Origin: Streptomyces aureus
GTDB taxonomy: Bacteria > Actinomycetota > Actinomycetes > Streptomycetales > Streptomycetaceae
Assembly: GCF_000725495.1 (NCBI RefSeq)
Contig: NZ_JNZD01000004.1
Span: 823,871 to 887,870 of the forward strand
Direction: 5' to 3'
Length of the DNA stretch: 64,000 nt
The notes beneath the pieces were generated by a model. It was given only the letters and a program-made list of their open reading frames with translations, searched no databases and was not told where the DNA came from. Every line of letters begins with the position of its first letter. Positions within the stretch are counted from its first letter, which is position 1. Made by a program: the position numbers and the translations under genes. This document shows positions 33,175-41,995 of this stretch, piece by piece.

Positions 33175-33882
33175 TCAGGCCGCGGGCTGCGCGGCCGGGT
33201 GCCGGTCCACCGTGATCGCCGTGGCGAGCAGCTCGTGCCGGACGGTCCAGCGGCCCGTGAAGCTCTGAACGGTGACGCCGTCCACCACGGGCCCCGGGAC
33301 CAGGAGCCGGGCGTGCAGGCCGCCGGTGGGAGCCCCGCCCGAGGGGACGGGATCGAGGGTGATGTCGATGTCCGCCTCGGAGAAGTCGAGCCACTTGCCG
33401 GTCAGCGGGAACCACGCCTTGTAGACCGACTCCTTGGCGCTGAACAGCAGCCGGTCCCAGTGCACGGCCGGCATCCGGGCGCCGAGGAGCTCCAGACGGG
33501 CCGACTCACCGGGCAGGGCGACGGCCTCCAGGACGTCGTCGGGGAGCCTCAGATGGGGTTCGGCGTCGATGCCGAGGGAGGCGAGTTCTCCGGCGCGGGC
33601 GAGCGCGGCGGCGGCGTAGCCCTCGCAGTGCGTCATGCTGCCGATGACACCGGCGGGCCACCGCGGGGCTCCGCGTTCGCCCGGCAGTACCGGTCCCGGG
33701 GTCACCCCCAGCTTGTCCATGGCTTGTCGGGCGCAGACGCGCACGGAGGCGAACTCGCGGCGCCGCTTGCCCACGGCGCGGCTGAGGACCGCCAGTTCCT
33801 CGGGGTACAGACTCGCGTCCCCGGCCCCGTCGTCACCGTGGCTCTCCACGGCCACCACCGACTCCGGAAGCAGCTCCTCCAT
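33175..33882 (-). CDS. Sfp-type 4'-phosphopantetheinyl transferase
   Basis: This 235-residue enzyme moves phosphopantetheine from CoA to carrier-protein domains of fatty acid, polyketide or peptide synthases. The Sfp/EntD family signatures are visible: SMTHCEGYAAAA, the Mg-binding GIDAEPH and the FSAKESVYKAWFP motif. The length is normal. The ATG at 33882 is 50 bp inside the upstream phosphoesterase gene; the N-terminal 36 residues of a longer frame lack similarity. No polyketide or peptide synthase gene is nearby, so it likely serves carriers elsewhere in the genome. Confidence 0.9.
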   Translation of the reverse strand: MEELLPESVVAVESHGDDGAGDASLYPEELAVLSRAVGKRRREFASVRVCARQAMDKLGVTPGPVLPGERGAPRWPAGVIGSMTHCEGYAAAALARAGELASLGIDAEPHLRLPDDVLEAVALPGESARLELLGARMPAVHWDRLLFSAKESVYKAWFPLTGKWLDFSEADIDITLDPVPSGGAPTGGLHARLLVPGPVVDGVTVQSFTGRWTVRHELLATAITVDRHPAAQPAA

Positions 33883-34741
33883 CACCGGCTTCGACCTCCA
33901 TCGGCAGGATGCGGCGCAATGTGCCCGGCGGTCCCGGACGCTTGCGCCATTCTCGCGGATAGCCCACCGACACCTCCTCGAACCGGACACCCTCGTGCCA
34001 GGTGGTCCGGGGGATGTGCAGATGCCCGTAGACCATCGTCTCGACGCGGAACCTGCGGTGCCAGTCGGCGGTCGCCGCGGTGCCGCACCACATGGCGAAC
34101 TCGGGGTGCCACAGGACGTCCATCGGGTGGCGGTCCAGCGGGTAGTGGTTCACCGGGATGACCGGCAGGCCCTCGGGAACCTCGGCGAGTCTGCGCTCGG
34201 TCTCGGCCACCCGGGCCCGGCACCAGGCCTCGCGGCTCGGATACGGATCGGGGTGCAGCAGGTGCTCGTCCGTGCACACGATGCCGGTGCCGTGGGCGTA
34301 GGCCAGCCCCTCCTCCTTGGTGGCACAGCCCTGCGGCAGGAAGGTGTAGTCGTAGAGCAGGAAGAGCGGCGCGATCACGGCGGGGCCGCCCGGACCCTCC
34401 CACACGGGGTAGGGGTCCTCGGGCGTCAGGACGCCCAACTCCCGGCACAGGGAGACCAGATGCTCGTAGCGGGCGACACCGCGCAGCTGGACCGGGTCCT
34501 TGGGATGGGTCCACAGTTCGTGGTTGCCCGGCACCCAGACGACCTTCTCGAAGCGGTCGCGGAGCGTCTCGAGGGCCCACCGGACGTCGTCGACGGTCTC
34601 GGAGACGTCCCCGGCGACCAGGAGCCAGTCCCGGTCCGTCTCGGGGCGCATGTTCTCGACCAGGGCGCGGTTCTCGGCGTAACCGATGTGCAGGTCGCTG
34701 ATGGCCAGCAGGTTTCCGGCACCGCTGTCTGTCGGCCGCAC
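33833..34741 (-). CDS. Calcineurin-type metallophosphoesterase
   Basis: This 302-residue phosphoesterase has the full metal-site series: SDLH, GDVSE, GNHE, NHYP and GHLH. It starts with GTG at 34741, with GGGGGT upstream; an in-frame ATG at 34837 would add 32 Cys/Gly-rich residues with no family match. Its last 50 bp overlap the phosphopantetheinyl transferase start, so the two are co-translated; similar pairs occur in other streptomycetes, from memory. Substrate unknown; hydrolysis of a nucleotide or CoA-derived by-product such as 3',5'-ADP is a speculation from the pairing. Confidence 0.85.
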   Translation of the reverse strand: MRPTDSGAGNLLAISDLHIGYAENRALVENMRPETDRDWLLVAGDVSETVDDVRWALETLRDRFEKVVWVPGNHELWTHPKDPVQLRGVARYEHLVSLCRELGVLTPEDPYPVWEGPGGPAVIAPLFLLYDYTFLPQGCATKEEGLAYAHGTGIVCTDEHLLHPDPYPSREAWCRARVAETERRLAEVPEGLPVIPVNHYPLDRHPMDVLWHPEFAMWCGTAATADWHRRFRVETMVYGHLHIPRTTWHEGVRFEEVSVGYPREWRKRPGPPGTLRRILPMEVEAGDGGAASGVGGGRGEPR

Positions 34742-34991
34742 ACGCCACCCCCGTAGAAAGCCGGTACCGACACAACAACACACGCCCCCGCCGCCGTACA
34801 AGCGCGCCTCGGCGGACGGGACGTGAATCCGTAACATCCCCGTAGCAGCATCGGGGTCCCGCGAGCCTTATGATCGCCCCGACACCACCGCTCGAATCTG
34901 CTCTGGCGTGCGACGGCTCGGTGTACCTCCCCTACCCCTGGCCGGGCCCGGCCCGCTCCGCCGTGCCCGCGAACCGTGAATGGTGGCTTGC

Positions 34992-36179
34992 ATGGGCTCC
35001 CGCGTACGCGTCTGGCTCAACCGCACGTACGCGGAGAACGTGTTCTTCATGGATCAGCTGCGGAACAACCCGCAGCACCGCGCGGTCGAGATCCACGCCA
35101 CCCACGGCGACGCCGACTCCCCTGTGCTGGCGGCCGCCGACACCGCCGAGATGGAGCCCGAGGGCCTGTCGCCGCGCGGGTACGTCGAGTACGCGCTCGA
35201 CCTGTGCGCACGCCGTTCCGTCGACGTGTTCGTGCCGGTCCTGCACCAGGACGCGATCGTGGCGCAGCGCGCCGAGTTCGCGGCGCTCGGGACGGCGCTG
35301 CTGGCGCCGCCGGCCGAGGCGGTCGCCGTCTTCCACGACAAGGCGGTCGCCTACCAGGCCGTGGAGGCCGTGGGCATCCCGGTTCCGCCGTGGTACCGGG
35401 TGCGCACGGTCGAGGAACTGCTGGTCGCCGTCGAGGAGTTGGAGGCCGCGGGACAGCGTGCCTGCTTCAAGCCGGCGGCGGGCGCGGGCGGTGTGGGCTT
35501 CCGGGTGATCACCCGGGCGCCCTTCTCCCTGATGCACCTGAACGGCTTCCCGAGCGCGTACGTGCCGCTGGATCTGGTGGTGGAGGCGCTGCGCACGGCG
35601 GCGGAGCCCGTCGACTGGCTGGTCATGCCGCACCTCGGACAGCCGGAGGTGTCGGTGGACTGCCTCACCGGGCCCGACGGCCGGGTGCGCATGGCCATCG
35701 GCCGCACCAAGAACGGGCGGCGGCGCGGATTCACCCTCGACGAGAAGTGGATCGCTCCCGCCCGGCTGCTCGCCGAGGCGTTCGGTCTGCAGTACCTGTC
35801 CAACATCCAGTTCCGTATGTACGGCGACGAGCCGGTGCTGATGGACGTGAACACGCGTCCGGCGGGCGGGCTGCACCAGATCGCCCAGTGCGGCGTCAAC
35901 GCCCCTTGGGCGGCTGTGCGGTTGGCGCTCGGCGAGGAGACCGGCGAGGTGGTTCCGCCGTTCCTCGGACCGGACTACACGGTGGTCGCGGGACCGCGTC
36001 CGGTGCGCGCGGTGACGCTCCCGGCGCAGCGCACCGAGCCGGGGGTGCCCATCCTGCCCGCGCTGCCCGCGCAGGCCACGGAGCACGGGTCCGCGCAGTC
36101 CGCGCCCACCGACGCCGCCGCCGCGTCCGTGCCGGCCCAGGCCGGCGCGCCCGCCACCGCGGCGATCGCCCCGGCCTAG
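34992..36179 (+). CDS. ATP-grasp domain ligase
   Basis: This 395-residue ATP-grasp enzyme would join a carboxylate to an amine or thiol through an acyl phosphate. Visible parts are FHDKAVAYQAVEAVGIPVPPWY (entry to the ATP-grasp fold), ACFKPAAGAGGVGFRVI (ATP-binding lysine and glycine loop) and EPVLMDVNTRPAGGLHQIA (metal-binding Asp/Asn and Arg). The last 45 residues are an Ala/Pro-rich tail. ATG 34992 is preferred to 34980 since similarity starts at RVRVWLNRTY. It stands alone, so no partner suggests the substrate. Confidence 0.8.
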   Translation: MGSRVRVWLNRTYAENVFFMDQLRNNPQHRAVEIHATHGDADSPVLAAADTAEMEPEGLSPRGYVEYALDLCARRSVDVFVPVLHQDAIVAQRAEFAALGTALLAPPAEAVAVFHDKAVAYQAVEAVGIPVPPWYRVRTVEELLVAVEELEAAGQRACFKPAAGAGGVGFRVITRAPFSLMHLNGFPSAYVPLDLVVEALRTAAEPVDWLVMPHLGQPEVSVDCLTGPDGRVRMAIGRTKNGRRRGFTLDEKWIAPARLLAEAFGLQYLSNIQFRMYGDEPVLMDVNTRPAGGLHQIAQCGVNAPWAAVRLALGEETGEVVPPFLGPDYTVVAGPRPVRAVTLPAQRTEPGVPILPALPAQATEHGSAQSAPTDAAAASVPAQAGAPATAAIAPA

Positions 36180-36192
36180 AACCTGTCGTCGA

Positions 36193-36215
36193 ACGGGCCA
36201 CCGACCACGGCCCGT
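36193..36215. terminator. Probable terminator between the ATP-grasp and M48 genes
   Basis: ACGGGCC (36193-36199) and GGCCCGT (36209-36215) form a perfect 7-bp GC-rich stem with a 9-nt loop between the convergent genes. Confidence 0.5.
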
Positions 36216-36253
36216 GAGTACCTCAGCCGGCCGAGATCATTTGACGACGCACC

Positions 36254-39202
36254 CTAGGGCAGCCGGGTGAGGGTCATTTCGTACGACGAGCCGGTCGCCG
36301 ACGACGGGGGCGACAGGCGTACGGCCCTTTCCGTGCAGGTGTAGTGATCGGGGGTGAAGCCCGCCGTGAGTTCCTGGCGGACGAGGTAGGTGCCGCCCAG
36401 GCGGACGGTGAGTTCACCAGGCCTGCGCACGGTCTCGCCGTAGTAGCCGATCACGCCGTCGGCGGTGAGGAAGTGGACGCTGACGCTGCCGGTCGCGTGA
36501 AGAACCACCGGGCGGCCGTTGAGCGTCGCCGCCTCCGAGAAGTTCTCACCATGGTCGACGACCAGGGTGCCGTCGGGCCGGAACGTCCACGTGCCGCCCC
36601 CGCCCGTCAGCCACAGCGGGCTCCCCTCGACACGCAGGCGTTGCCTCGCCGCGGATACGCGCCAGGTTCCGAGCAGGCAGGGGTCGTTCTTCCGGTCGGA
36701 CGAAGCCGAGGCGCCCCGGCCGTTCAGCGGCGGGGGCGAGGCCGCCACGGGGGTGGCCCGCCAGACGGGGTAGTCGTCCGGGATTCCCGCTGCCGCGCCC
36801 GCGAGGAGAAGCACGGCCGGCAGCCCCAGCGCCGGTGCCAGGAGCACGGAGCGGCGCCGGGGAGTGTCCACGTGAGCGGTCTCCGCCATACTGCCCGGCC
36901 GTCGTCGACGCGATCCGGACAGCGCCGCCACCGCTGCGCCGAGCAGCCCGGCGGGCACCGCCGCGACCACTCCCCAGGCGACGACCTCGTGCAGATGGAC
37001 GGCCGTGTCGGCGTCGGGCAGAAACGCCCGGGGGCCGCAGACGCCCGCAGCGAGGTCGGTGACGGCGACGCACCGGGACGTTCCCCGGCTGACGTAGAAG
37101 CCCAGAGTGCCGAGGACCGCGGTGACGGTCACGGCCAGCGGTACCAGCACGGGGCGCTGCCTGCGGCAGACGAGGACGGTCCCCGCGGCCGCGGCCGCCT
37201 GGAACAGGGCGGCAACCGCGAGGTACGTCTGCGCGTGCACGACGGGGAAGGACAGGGCCTCGGAGACGGCCGACGGCCCGGAGGCCCTGCGGACCTCCGG
37301 TGGCAGCGCACCCCGCGCGGCGTAGGGCAGGGCGATTCCGGCCACGACCGCCGCGAGACCTGCGGCCGCGCCGACCGCCAGGGCCCGTCCGACGCCCTGG
37401 GACGGAGCGAGGAACCCACGCCGTCGGCCCGCCGACATCAGGGGGACCGCCCAGACGAGGACGAGCCCGGTCGGAAGGAGGGGAGTGGCGCGGGCGAAAG
37501 CCAGCGGTAGGTAAAAGGCAGCGTCGGCGAGCCGGCCGGTGAGAGCGGCGTACCAGCCGATCGTCCGACCGACGGCCGGCACGGCGTGCAGGGGGCTCGT
37601 GGTGAGTGTGGACGGGTCCCACGCACGGGCGTGCCACAGGGCCAGGAGCGGTCCCCAGACGACCGCGGCGGTGACGACGAGCGTGCCGGTGCGCGGCCCT
37701 CGTGCCGCGCCGGGTCCCGTCGGCGTCCGCCGACGCCGCACCGACCGTACCCACAGCGCGAGTTGGACCAGAAGCGCCAGGTTGACGATCCCGAACACGG
37801 CATATTGTCCGAGGGTCGGTGCCATCACCGTCACATCGGCCGCCACCAGTGAAAACGCCCGGCTGCCCACCACACCGGCAGTCAGCGCAGCAGGCAGGAG
37901 GAGGACATCGCGTGCCGCGTTCGACCGACGCGACGGGTTCGACGCGTTCGGTGCGGAGGCCAGCGCCACGGCCAGGACGACGCCGTAGGGCAGCGCCAGT
38001 AGTGTCAGTCCGACGGTGGCGAAGCGCTCCGTGGCGTTCCCCGTCAGCAAGGAGAGGTTGTCGAGGGCCAGCCCGGCGAGGAGGCCGAGGCCGGCCGTCT
38101 CCCACACCCCGGTGCGCAGCCGTTGCGCGGGGTCGGTCATCGCCTCCAGCCTGCGCTCGGGACTGGGATGGGTTCCGATCCGCGCCACCCGGCGCAGCCA
38201 CGCGGCCGGCAGCCACCGCCACGCCGTGCGCACGGGCGGCCACGGCAGGCCGGAGACCACCCGGGGGAGGGCGCTCCGGTCGGCGTCCCAGGTGTGCGCG
38301 AGCGCGTCGGCGTGCAGTTCGCGCGTGCGCAGGATCGTGTTCCTGGCGAGGTAGGCGGTCGCACTGAGCACCGCCAACGCGACCATCCGGTACGCCGGTT
38401 TCTCCCCGGGATACAGCGACAGCAGCACGCAGGGCGCGAGTGCCGTCGCGACGAACGACCGCCAGAGCGCGATGGTCAGATAGGTGCGCCCGACGTCGCG
38501 ATGGTGATGGTGGGCCAGTTCATGCCTGACGACGGCGCGGAAGCCGGCAAGGTCCAGGTCGTAGCGGATCAGCAGCCCCACGTCGAGACAGACCCGGGGG
38601 CGCCCCGGCAGGCCGTACGCCCGGCCCCCCGCCGTGGTGGCGTAGGGGTCGACCAGCCAGAGCGGAGAGCGGGAGAGTCCGGCCCTGTCGGCCAGCGCGT
38701 CCAGTTCCTTCAGTACGTCGGCGTTCTCGTCCCCGCTCAGCCGGACCTTCCCGGACCACCGCGGCAGCCGGAGACGCCCGGCCGGTCGCCGACCGGTCCG
38801 TGGCCACCAGGGATGGAGTGCGTACAGAAGGAGGGCCACGGCCACCTCCGCCGCGATCCCGGCCGCGATCCATCCGATCTCGTGCCGGATGTACGGCCGT
38901 TCGCAGGCGTTGGCCATCGCCGTCCGCGTGTTCGCACGGTCGAGCGCATCCGTGATCCAGGCGGTCGCCGGATCGATGCGGGCGAGGCAGGGGCTGACCT
39001 GACGCTGCGACAGACGTTCGGCGGACGGCAGCGCGGCCCACACCACACTGAACGCCACCACACTGGACGCCAGCACCGCGGCGACCAGGACGGCGAACCG
39101 CAGGTCGGTCCTGGCCCGCAGCGACGGCCCGGTCACGTCGTCGGGAGCGGGCGGGGGCGGGCCGGGATCGATGCCGGTGGCGGTTCCGGTGCCTGCGGTC
39201 AC
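36254..39202 (-). CDS. Giant membrane M48-family metalloprotease with C-terminal extracytoplasmic domain
   Basis: The predicted 982-residue protein begins with a Pro-rich cytoplasmic stretch, one membrane helix (FAVLVAAVLASSVVAFSVVW), a loop and a second helix, then an M48 zinc-protease domain with H227-E-x-x-H231 in VRHELAHHHH and the third ligand region RELHADALAH. A long region with roughly ten further membrane helices follows (about residues 300-830). The last 150 residues form a beta-rich soluble domain (CLLGTWRVSAAR ... GGTWTFRPDGTLVV ... YEMTLTRLP) that resembles small lipocalin-like folds. Most M48 proteins have 280-420 residues. GTG 39202 overlaps the stop of the partner gene as GTGA, which fixes the start. 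Confidence 0.75.
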   Translation of the reverse strand: MTAGTGTATGIDPGPPPPAPDDVTGPSLRARTDLRFAVLVAAVLASSVVAFSVVWAALPSAERLSQRQVSPCLARIDPATAWITDALDRANTRTAMANACERPYIRHEIGWIAAGIAAEVAVALLLYALHPWWPRTGRRPAGRLRLPRWSGKVRLSGDENADVLKELDALADRAGLSRSPLWLVDPYATTAGGRAYGLPGRPRVCLDVGLLIRYDLDLAGFRAVVRHELAHHHHRDVGRTYLTIALWRSFVATALAPCVLLSLYPGEKPAYRMVALAVLSATAYLARNTILRTRELHADALAHTWDADRSALPRVVSGLPWPPVRTAWRWLPAAWLRRVARIGTHPSPERRLEAMTDPAQRLRTGVWETAGLGLLAGLALDNLSLLTGNATERFATVGLTLLALPYGVVLAVALASAPNASNPSRRSNAARDVLLLPAALTAGVVGSRAFSLVAADVTVMAPTLGQYAVFGIVNLALLVQLALWVRSVRRRRTPTGPGAARGPRTGTLVVTAAVVWGPLLALWHARAWDPSTLTTSPLHAVPAVGRTIGWYAALTGRLADAAFYLPLAFARATPLLPTGLVLVWAVPLMSAGRRRGFLAPSQGVGRALAVGAAAGLAAVVAGIALPYAARGALPPEVRRASGPSAVSEALSFPVVHAQTYLAVAALFQAAAAAGTVLVCRRQRPVLVPLAVTVTAVLGTLGFYVSRGTSRCVAVTDLAAGVCGPRAFLPDADTAVHLHEVVAWGVVAAVPAGLLGAAVAALSGSRRRRPGSMAETAHVDTPRRRSVLLAPALGLPAVLLLAGAAAGIPDDYPVWRATPVAASPPPLNGRGASASSDRKNDPCLLGTWRVSAARQRLRVEGSPLWLTGGGGTWTFRPDGTLVVDHGENFSEAATLNGRPVVLHATGSVSVHFLTADGVIGYYGETVRRPGELTVRLGGTYLVRQELTAGFTPDHYTCTERAVRLSPPSSATGSSYEMTLTRLP

Positions 39203-39756
39203 CGCGGAGTCTCTTCGGCCAGCCCGTCGCCCACCACCGCCGAGGCCATGAGCTCCGCTCGGTCCCGTGGCATGCCGCCATGGCGCATCAGGGTGTGCAG
39301 CACGATCCGCCGTACCTCGCGCCACTGTTCGGGGTCGAGCCGCACCGCCTCGGCCGGTTCGCCCGCCGGGCCGGCGGCGCGCGTTGCCGCCTCCTCGTCG
39401 GCGGAGGGGGCGGCGGGCGAGCGGGCGAACATCCTACGGACCAGACCCCGTGAGGCGCCGACCGCCTTGTCGCCCAGATACGCCCCCACGGCGGTCGCCG
39501 CGGCCAGCAACACGGGCGTCAGCAATTCCTGGGCGCCCGGCATGCCGAACCCCAGCGGCCCGTCCCCGCCCGGCCCGGTGCCGGGCGCGAGCGCCCGCTC
39601 CGGATCAGTGAAGTAGGCCATGCACAGCATGTCGAACGCCCGGCGTTCGGCGGCGACCTGTTCCGGTGCCACGGCCGCGGCCCGGTCCAGCATTCCCCGT
39701 GCGGCTTCCGCCACGTCCGCCGTTGCCGTGTCGTACACATGACGCGACGCCTTCAC
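39199..39756 (-). CDS. Hypothetical partner of the M48 protease
   Basis: I do not recognise this 185-residue protein. Its N-terminal half is helical with RRAFDMLCMAYFTDPERALAPGTG, the middle has one possible membrane helix (ELLTPVLLAAATAVGAYLGDKAVGAS), and the C-terminal half is charged with REVRRIVLHTLMRHGGMPRDRAELMASAVVGDGL. It overlaps the M48 gene by 4 bp (GTGA), so the two proteins are probably made in similar amounts and may act together. Start is GTG 39756. Confidence 0.65.
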   Translation of the reverse strand: MKASRHVYDTATADVAEAARGMLDRAAAVAPEQVAAERRAFDMLCMAYFTDPERALAPGTGPGGDGPLGFGMPGAQELLTPVLLAAATAVGAYLGDKAVGASRGLVRRMFARSPAAPSADEEAATRAAGPAGEPAEAVRLDPEQWREVRRIVLHTLMRHGGMPRDRAELMASAVVGDGLAEETPR

Positions 39757-40061
39757 GCCACCCCCTGACCAGAGTCACCGTGAGACCTCGCAGACGTTCC
39801 TGACACGGGCAGCCCGAAGGTCTCCTACGGTGCTCGACGCTAAATGCGGTGCGACAAAGAGCCATGAATATCGGTAAATCGGTAATCCTGTGCACCGGGG
39901 TGATGTATGCGACCGCGGGATCAGGGCAGGGCCGGCGCGCATCGTCGGGCGCCGAGCCGCCAGACGTCCGCAGCCGGGGCGAGGTCGAGAGCGGTGCGGG
40001 CCAGGGCGGCGAAGGTGGACAGAGACGCTCCGGCGGGCACCCCACGAGCCGTGGCCCCTTT

Positions 40062-40077
40062 ACCGGTCTGGACCAAT
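40062..40077. promoter_or_regulatory. dre-like box 1 (DasR site) upstream of the chitinase
   Basis: ACCGGTCTGGACCAAT matches 13 of 16 positions of the dre consensus as I recall it (ACTGGTCTAGACCACT), the binding site of the GlcNAc-responsive GntR regulator DasR. Confidence 0.6.
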
Positions 40078-40091
40078 TCCCGCGCAGTGTC

Positions 40092-40118
40092 TTGACAGCG
40101 GGATTGGTCCATACCAAC
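40092..40118 (+). promoter_or_regulatory. -35 box and second dre-like box of the chitinase promoter
   Basis: A TTGACA -35 box lies at 40092-40097. A second dre-like box, ATTGGTCCATACCAAC (40103-40118; 11 of 16 matches), sits in the spacer and -10 area, so a bound repressor would block polymerase. The -10 itself is weak. Together with the box at 40062 this fits chitinase promoters of other streptomycetes. The rest of the gap 39757-40173 shows nothing I can assign. Confidence 0.5.
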
Positions 40119-40173
40119 TTGGTTGCGCACCTCTCAGCACTCCCGAACACCCCCATATCTCCAGGGAGATCGC

Positions 40174-41865
40174 GTGCGCATGACCATGCTCAGACGTTCA
40201 AGACATCGTCTCCTCGCCCTGCTGGGCACGGCCGCGCTGGCCCTCGCCGGCGCGGTCGCCCTGCCGGGCACGGCCCAGGCGGCCAACATCCTCACCAATC
40301 CCGGCTTCGAGACCGGGGGCCTCTCCCCCTGGTCCTGTTCCGGCAACCTGGGCTCGATCGTCTCCAGCCCCGTGCACGGAGGCTCCAAAGCCCTTGCGGG
40401 GGCGGCGAGTTCGAGTGACAACGCGCAGTGCACCCAGACCGTCTCGGTCCAGCCGAACACCACGTACAGCCTCTCCGGCTGGGTGCGCGGCAGTTACGTC
40501 TACCTCGGCGTGGACGGCGGTGCCTCGACCTGGACGACGTCCCCGTCGGCGTACAGCCAGCTCACCGTGTCCTTCACGACCGGCGCCTCGCAGACCAGCG
40601 CCAAGATCTACGTCCACGGCTGGTACGCGCAGGGCACCTACTACGCCGACGACATCAGCCTCGACGGTCCCGGCGGCGGGGGCGGGGGCGGCGACACCCA
40701 GGCGCCGACCGCGCCCACGAACCTGAAGTCCACCGGCAAGACGTCCTCCAGCGTGTCCCTTTCGTGGAGCGCGTCGAGCGACAACGTCGGCGTCACCGCG
40801 TACGACATCTACAGCGGCTCGAACAACGTGCTCAGCGTGTCCGGCACGAGTGCCACGGTCAGCGGACTGTCCTCGAGCACCGCGTACTCGTTCACGGTCA
40901 AGGCGCGGGACGCGGCCGGGAACCGCTCGGCGGCCTCCAACGCCGTGAGCGTCACCACGGACGCGGGCGGCGGGGGCGGCACCGGCTTCAAGCAGGCCGC
41001 TCCCTATCTGTACGAGGGCTGGGGCGACCCCCCGAACCCGACCACGGTGATGAGCGCGACCGGGATCAAGTGGTTCACGATGGCGTTCGTGCTCGACTCC
41101 GGCGGCTGCACCCCGGCCTGGGACGGCAGCAGGGCGCTGACCGGCGGCGTCGACCAGACGGCCATCAACCAGATCAGGTCCGCGGGCGGTGACATCGTCC
41201 CGTCGTTCGGCGGCTGGCAGGGCAGCAAGCTCGGCGCCAACTGCTCCTCGGCGAGCGCGCTCGCCGGTGCGCTGCAGAAGGTGATCGACGCCTACGGCCT
41301 CAAGGCGATCGACATGGACATCGAGAACACCGACGAGTTCGAGAACGAGGCCGTCCAGGCCAAGATCCTGACCGCGCTGAAGACCGTCAAGGCCAACAAC
41401 CCCGGCCTCAAGACGATCGTCACCTTCGGCACCTCGACGACGGGCCCGACCTACTACGGCAACCGGCTCATCGAGCAGGCTCAGTCCCTGAACGCCAACA
41501 TCGACGTCTTCACCATCATGCCGTTCGACTTCGGCGGCGGCTCCGACATGTACGGCAACACCGTCAACGCCACCGAGGGACTGAAGACCAAGCTGAAGTC
41601 CACGTTCGGCTGGGACGACGCCACGGCCTACTCCCACATCGGCATCTCCGGCATGAACGGACTGTCCGACCAGCAGGAGAACACCACCCCGGCGATCTGG
41701 ACCTCGATCCGTGACTGGGCCAACTCCCATCACATCGCCCGGCTCGCCTACTGGTCGGTCAACCGCGACCGCTCCTGCCCCGGGGGCGGCGTGGTGAGCA
41801 ACTGCTCCGGCATCAGCCAGAGCACCTGGCAGTTCACGTCGATCACGGCCGGCTTCACGGGCTGA
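40174..41865 (+). CDS. Secreted GH18 chitinase with N-terminal carbohydrate-binding and fibronectin type III domains
   Basis: This 563-residue exo-enzyme hydrolyses chitin outside the cell. It has a Sec signal peptide (RRSRHRLLALLGTAALALAGAVALPGTAQA, cleavage near residue 36), a carbohydrate-binding domain (about 37-165, starting NILTNPGFETGG), a Gly linker, a fibronectin type III domain (about 175-260), a second Gly linker and a GH18 domain (about 275-563). The catalytic D-x-D-x-E is D380-M-D382-I-E384. GTG 40174 lies 5 nt after GGGAG; ATG 40180 is the alternative. Two dre-like boxes upstream suggest control by DasR. A 17-bp terminator hairpin follows. Confidence 0.92.
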   Translation: MRMTMLRRSRHRLLALLGTAALALAGAVALPGTAQAANILTNPGFETGGLSPWSCSGNLGSIVSSPVHGGSKALAGAASSSDNAQCTQTVSVQPNTTYSLSGWVRGSYVYLGVDGGASTWTTSPSAYSQLTVSFTTGASQTSAKIYVHGWYAQGTYYADDISLDGPGGGGGGGDTQAPTAPTNLKSTGKTSSSVSLSWSASSDNVGVTAYDIYSGSNNVLSVSGTSATVSGLSSSTAYSFTVKARDAAGNRSAASNAVSVTTDAGGGGGTGFKQAAPYLYEGWGDPPNPTTVMSATGIKWFTMAFVLDSGGCTPAWDGSRALTGGVDQTAINQIRSAGGDIVPSFGGWQGSKLGANCSSASALAGALQKVIDAYGLKAIDMDIENTDEFENEAVQAKILTALKTVKANNPGLKTIVTFGTSTTGPTYYGNRLIEQAQSLNANIDVFTIMPFDFGGGSDMYGNTVNATEGLKTKLKSTFGWDDATAYSHIGISGMNGLSDQQENTTPAIWTSIRDWANSHHIARLAYWSVNRDRSCPGGGVVSNCSGISQSTWQFTSITAGFTG

Positions 41866-41885
41866 CGAACGGCGGGATCGGAGAA

Positions 41886-41925
41886 CGCGACGGGCCGCCC
41901 GGAGACTCCCGGGCGGCCCGTCGCG
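41886..41925. terminator. Strong bidirectional terminator
   Basis: A perfect 17-bp stem (41886-41902 with 41909-41925) and a 6-nt loop lie between the convergent chitinase and phosphoesterase genes. Confidence 0.88.
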
Positions 41926-41995
41926 TCGTGCTCGTGGGCCGCCCGCCGACACCCGACGGCCCTGGGGCGCCGGGTGCCGGCGGCCCAGAGGGGCG

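Noticed and set aside
33175..33882. Biosynthetic gene cluster around the phosphopantetheinyl transferase
   Set aside because: No polyketide or peptide synthase, tailoring enzyme or carrier protein gene lies within the window.
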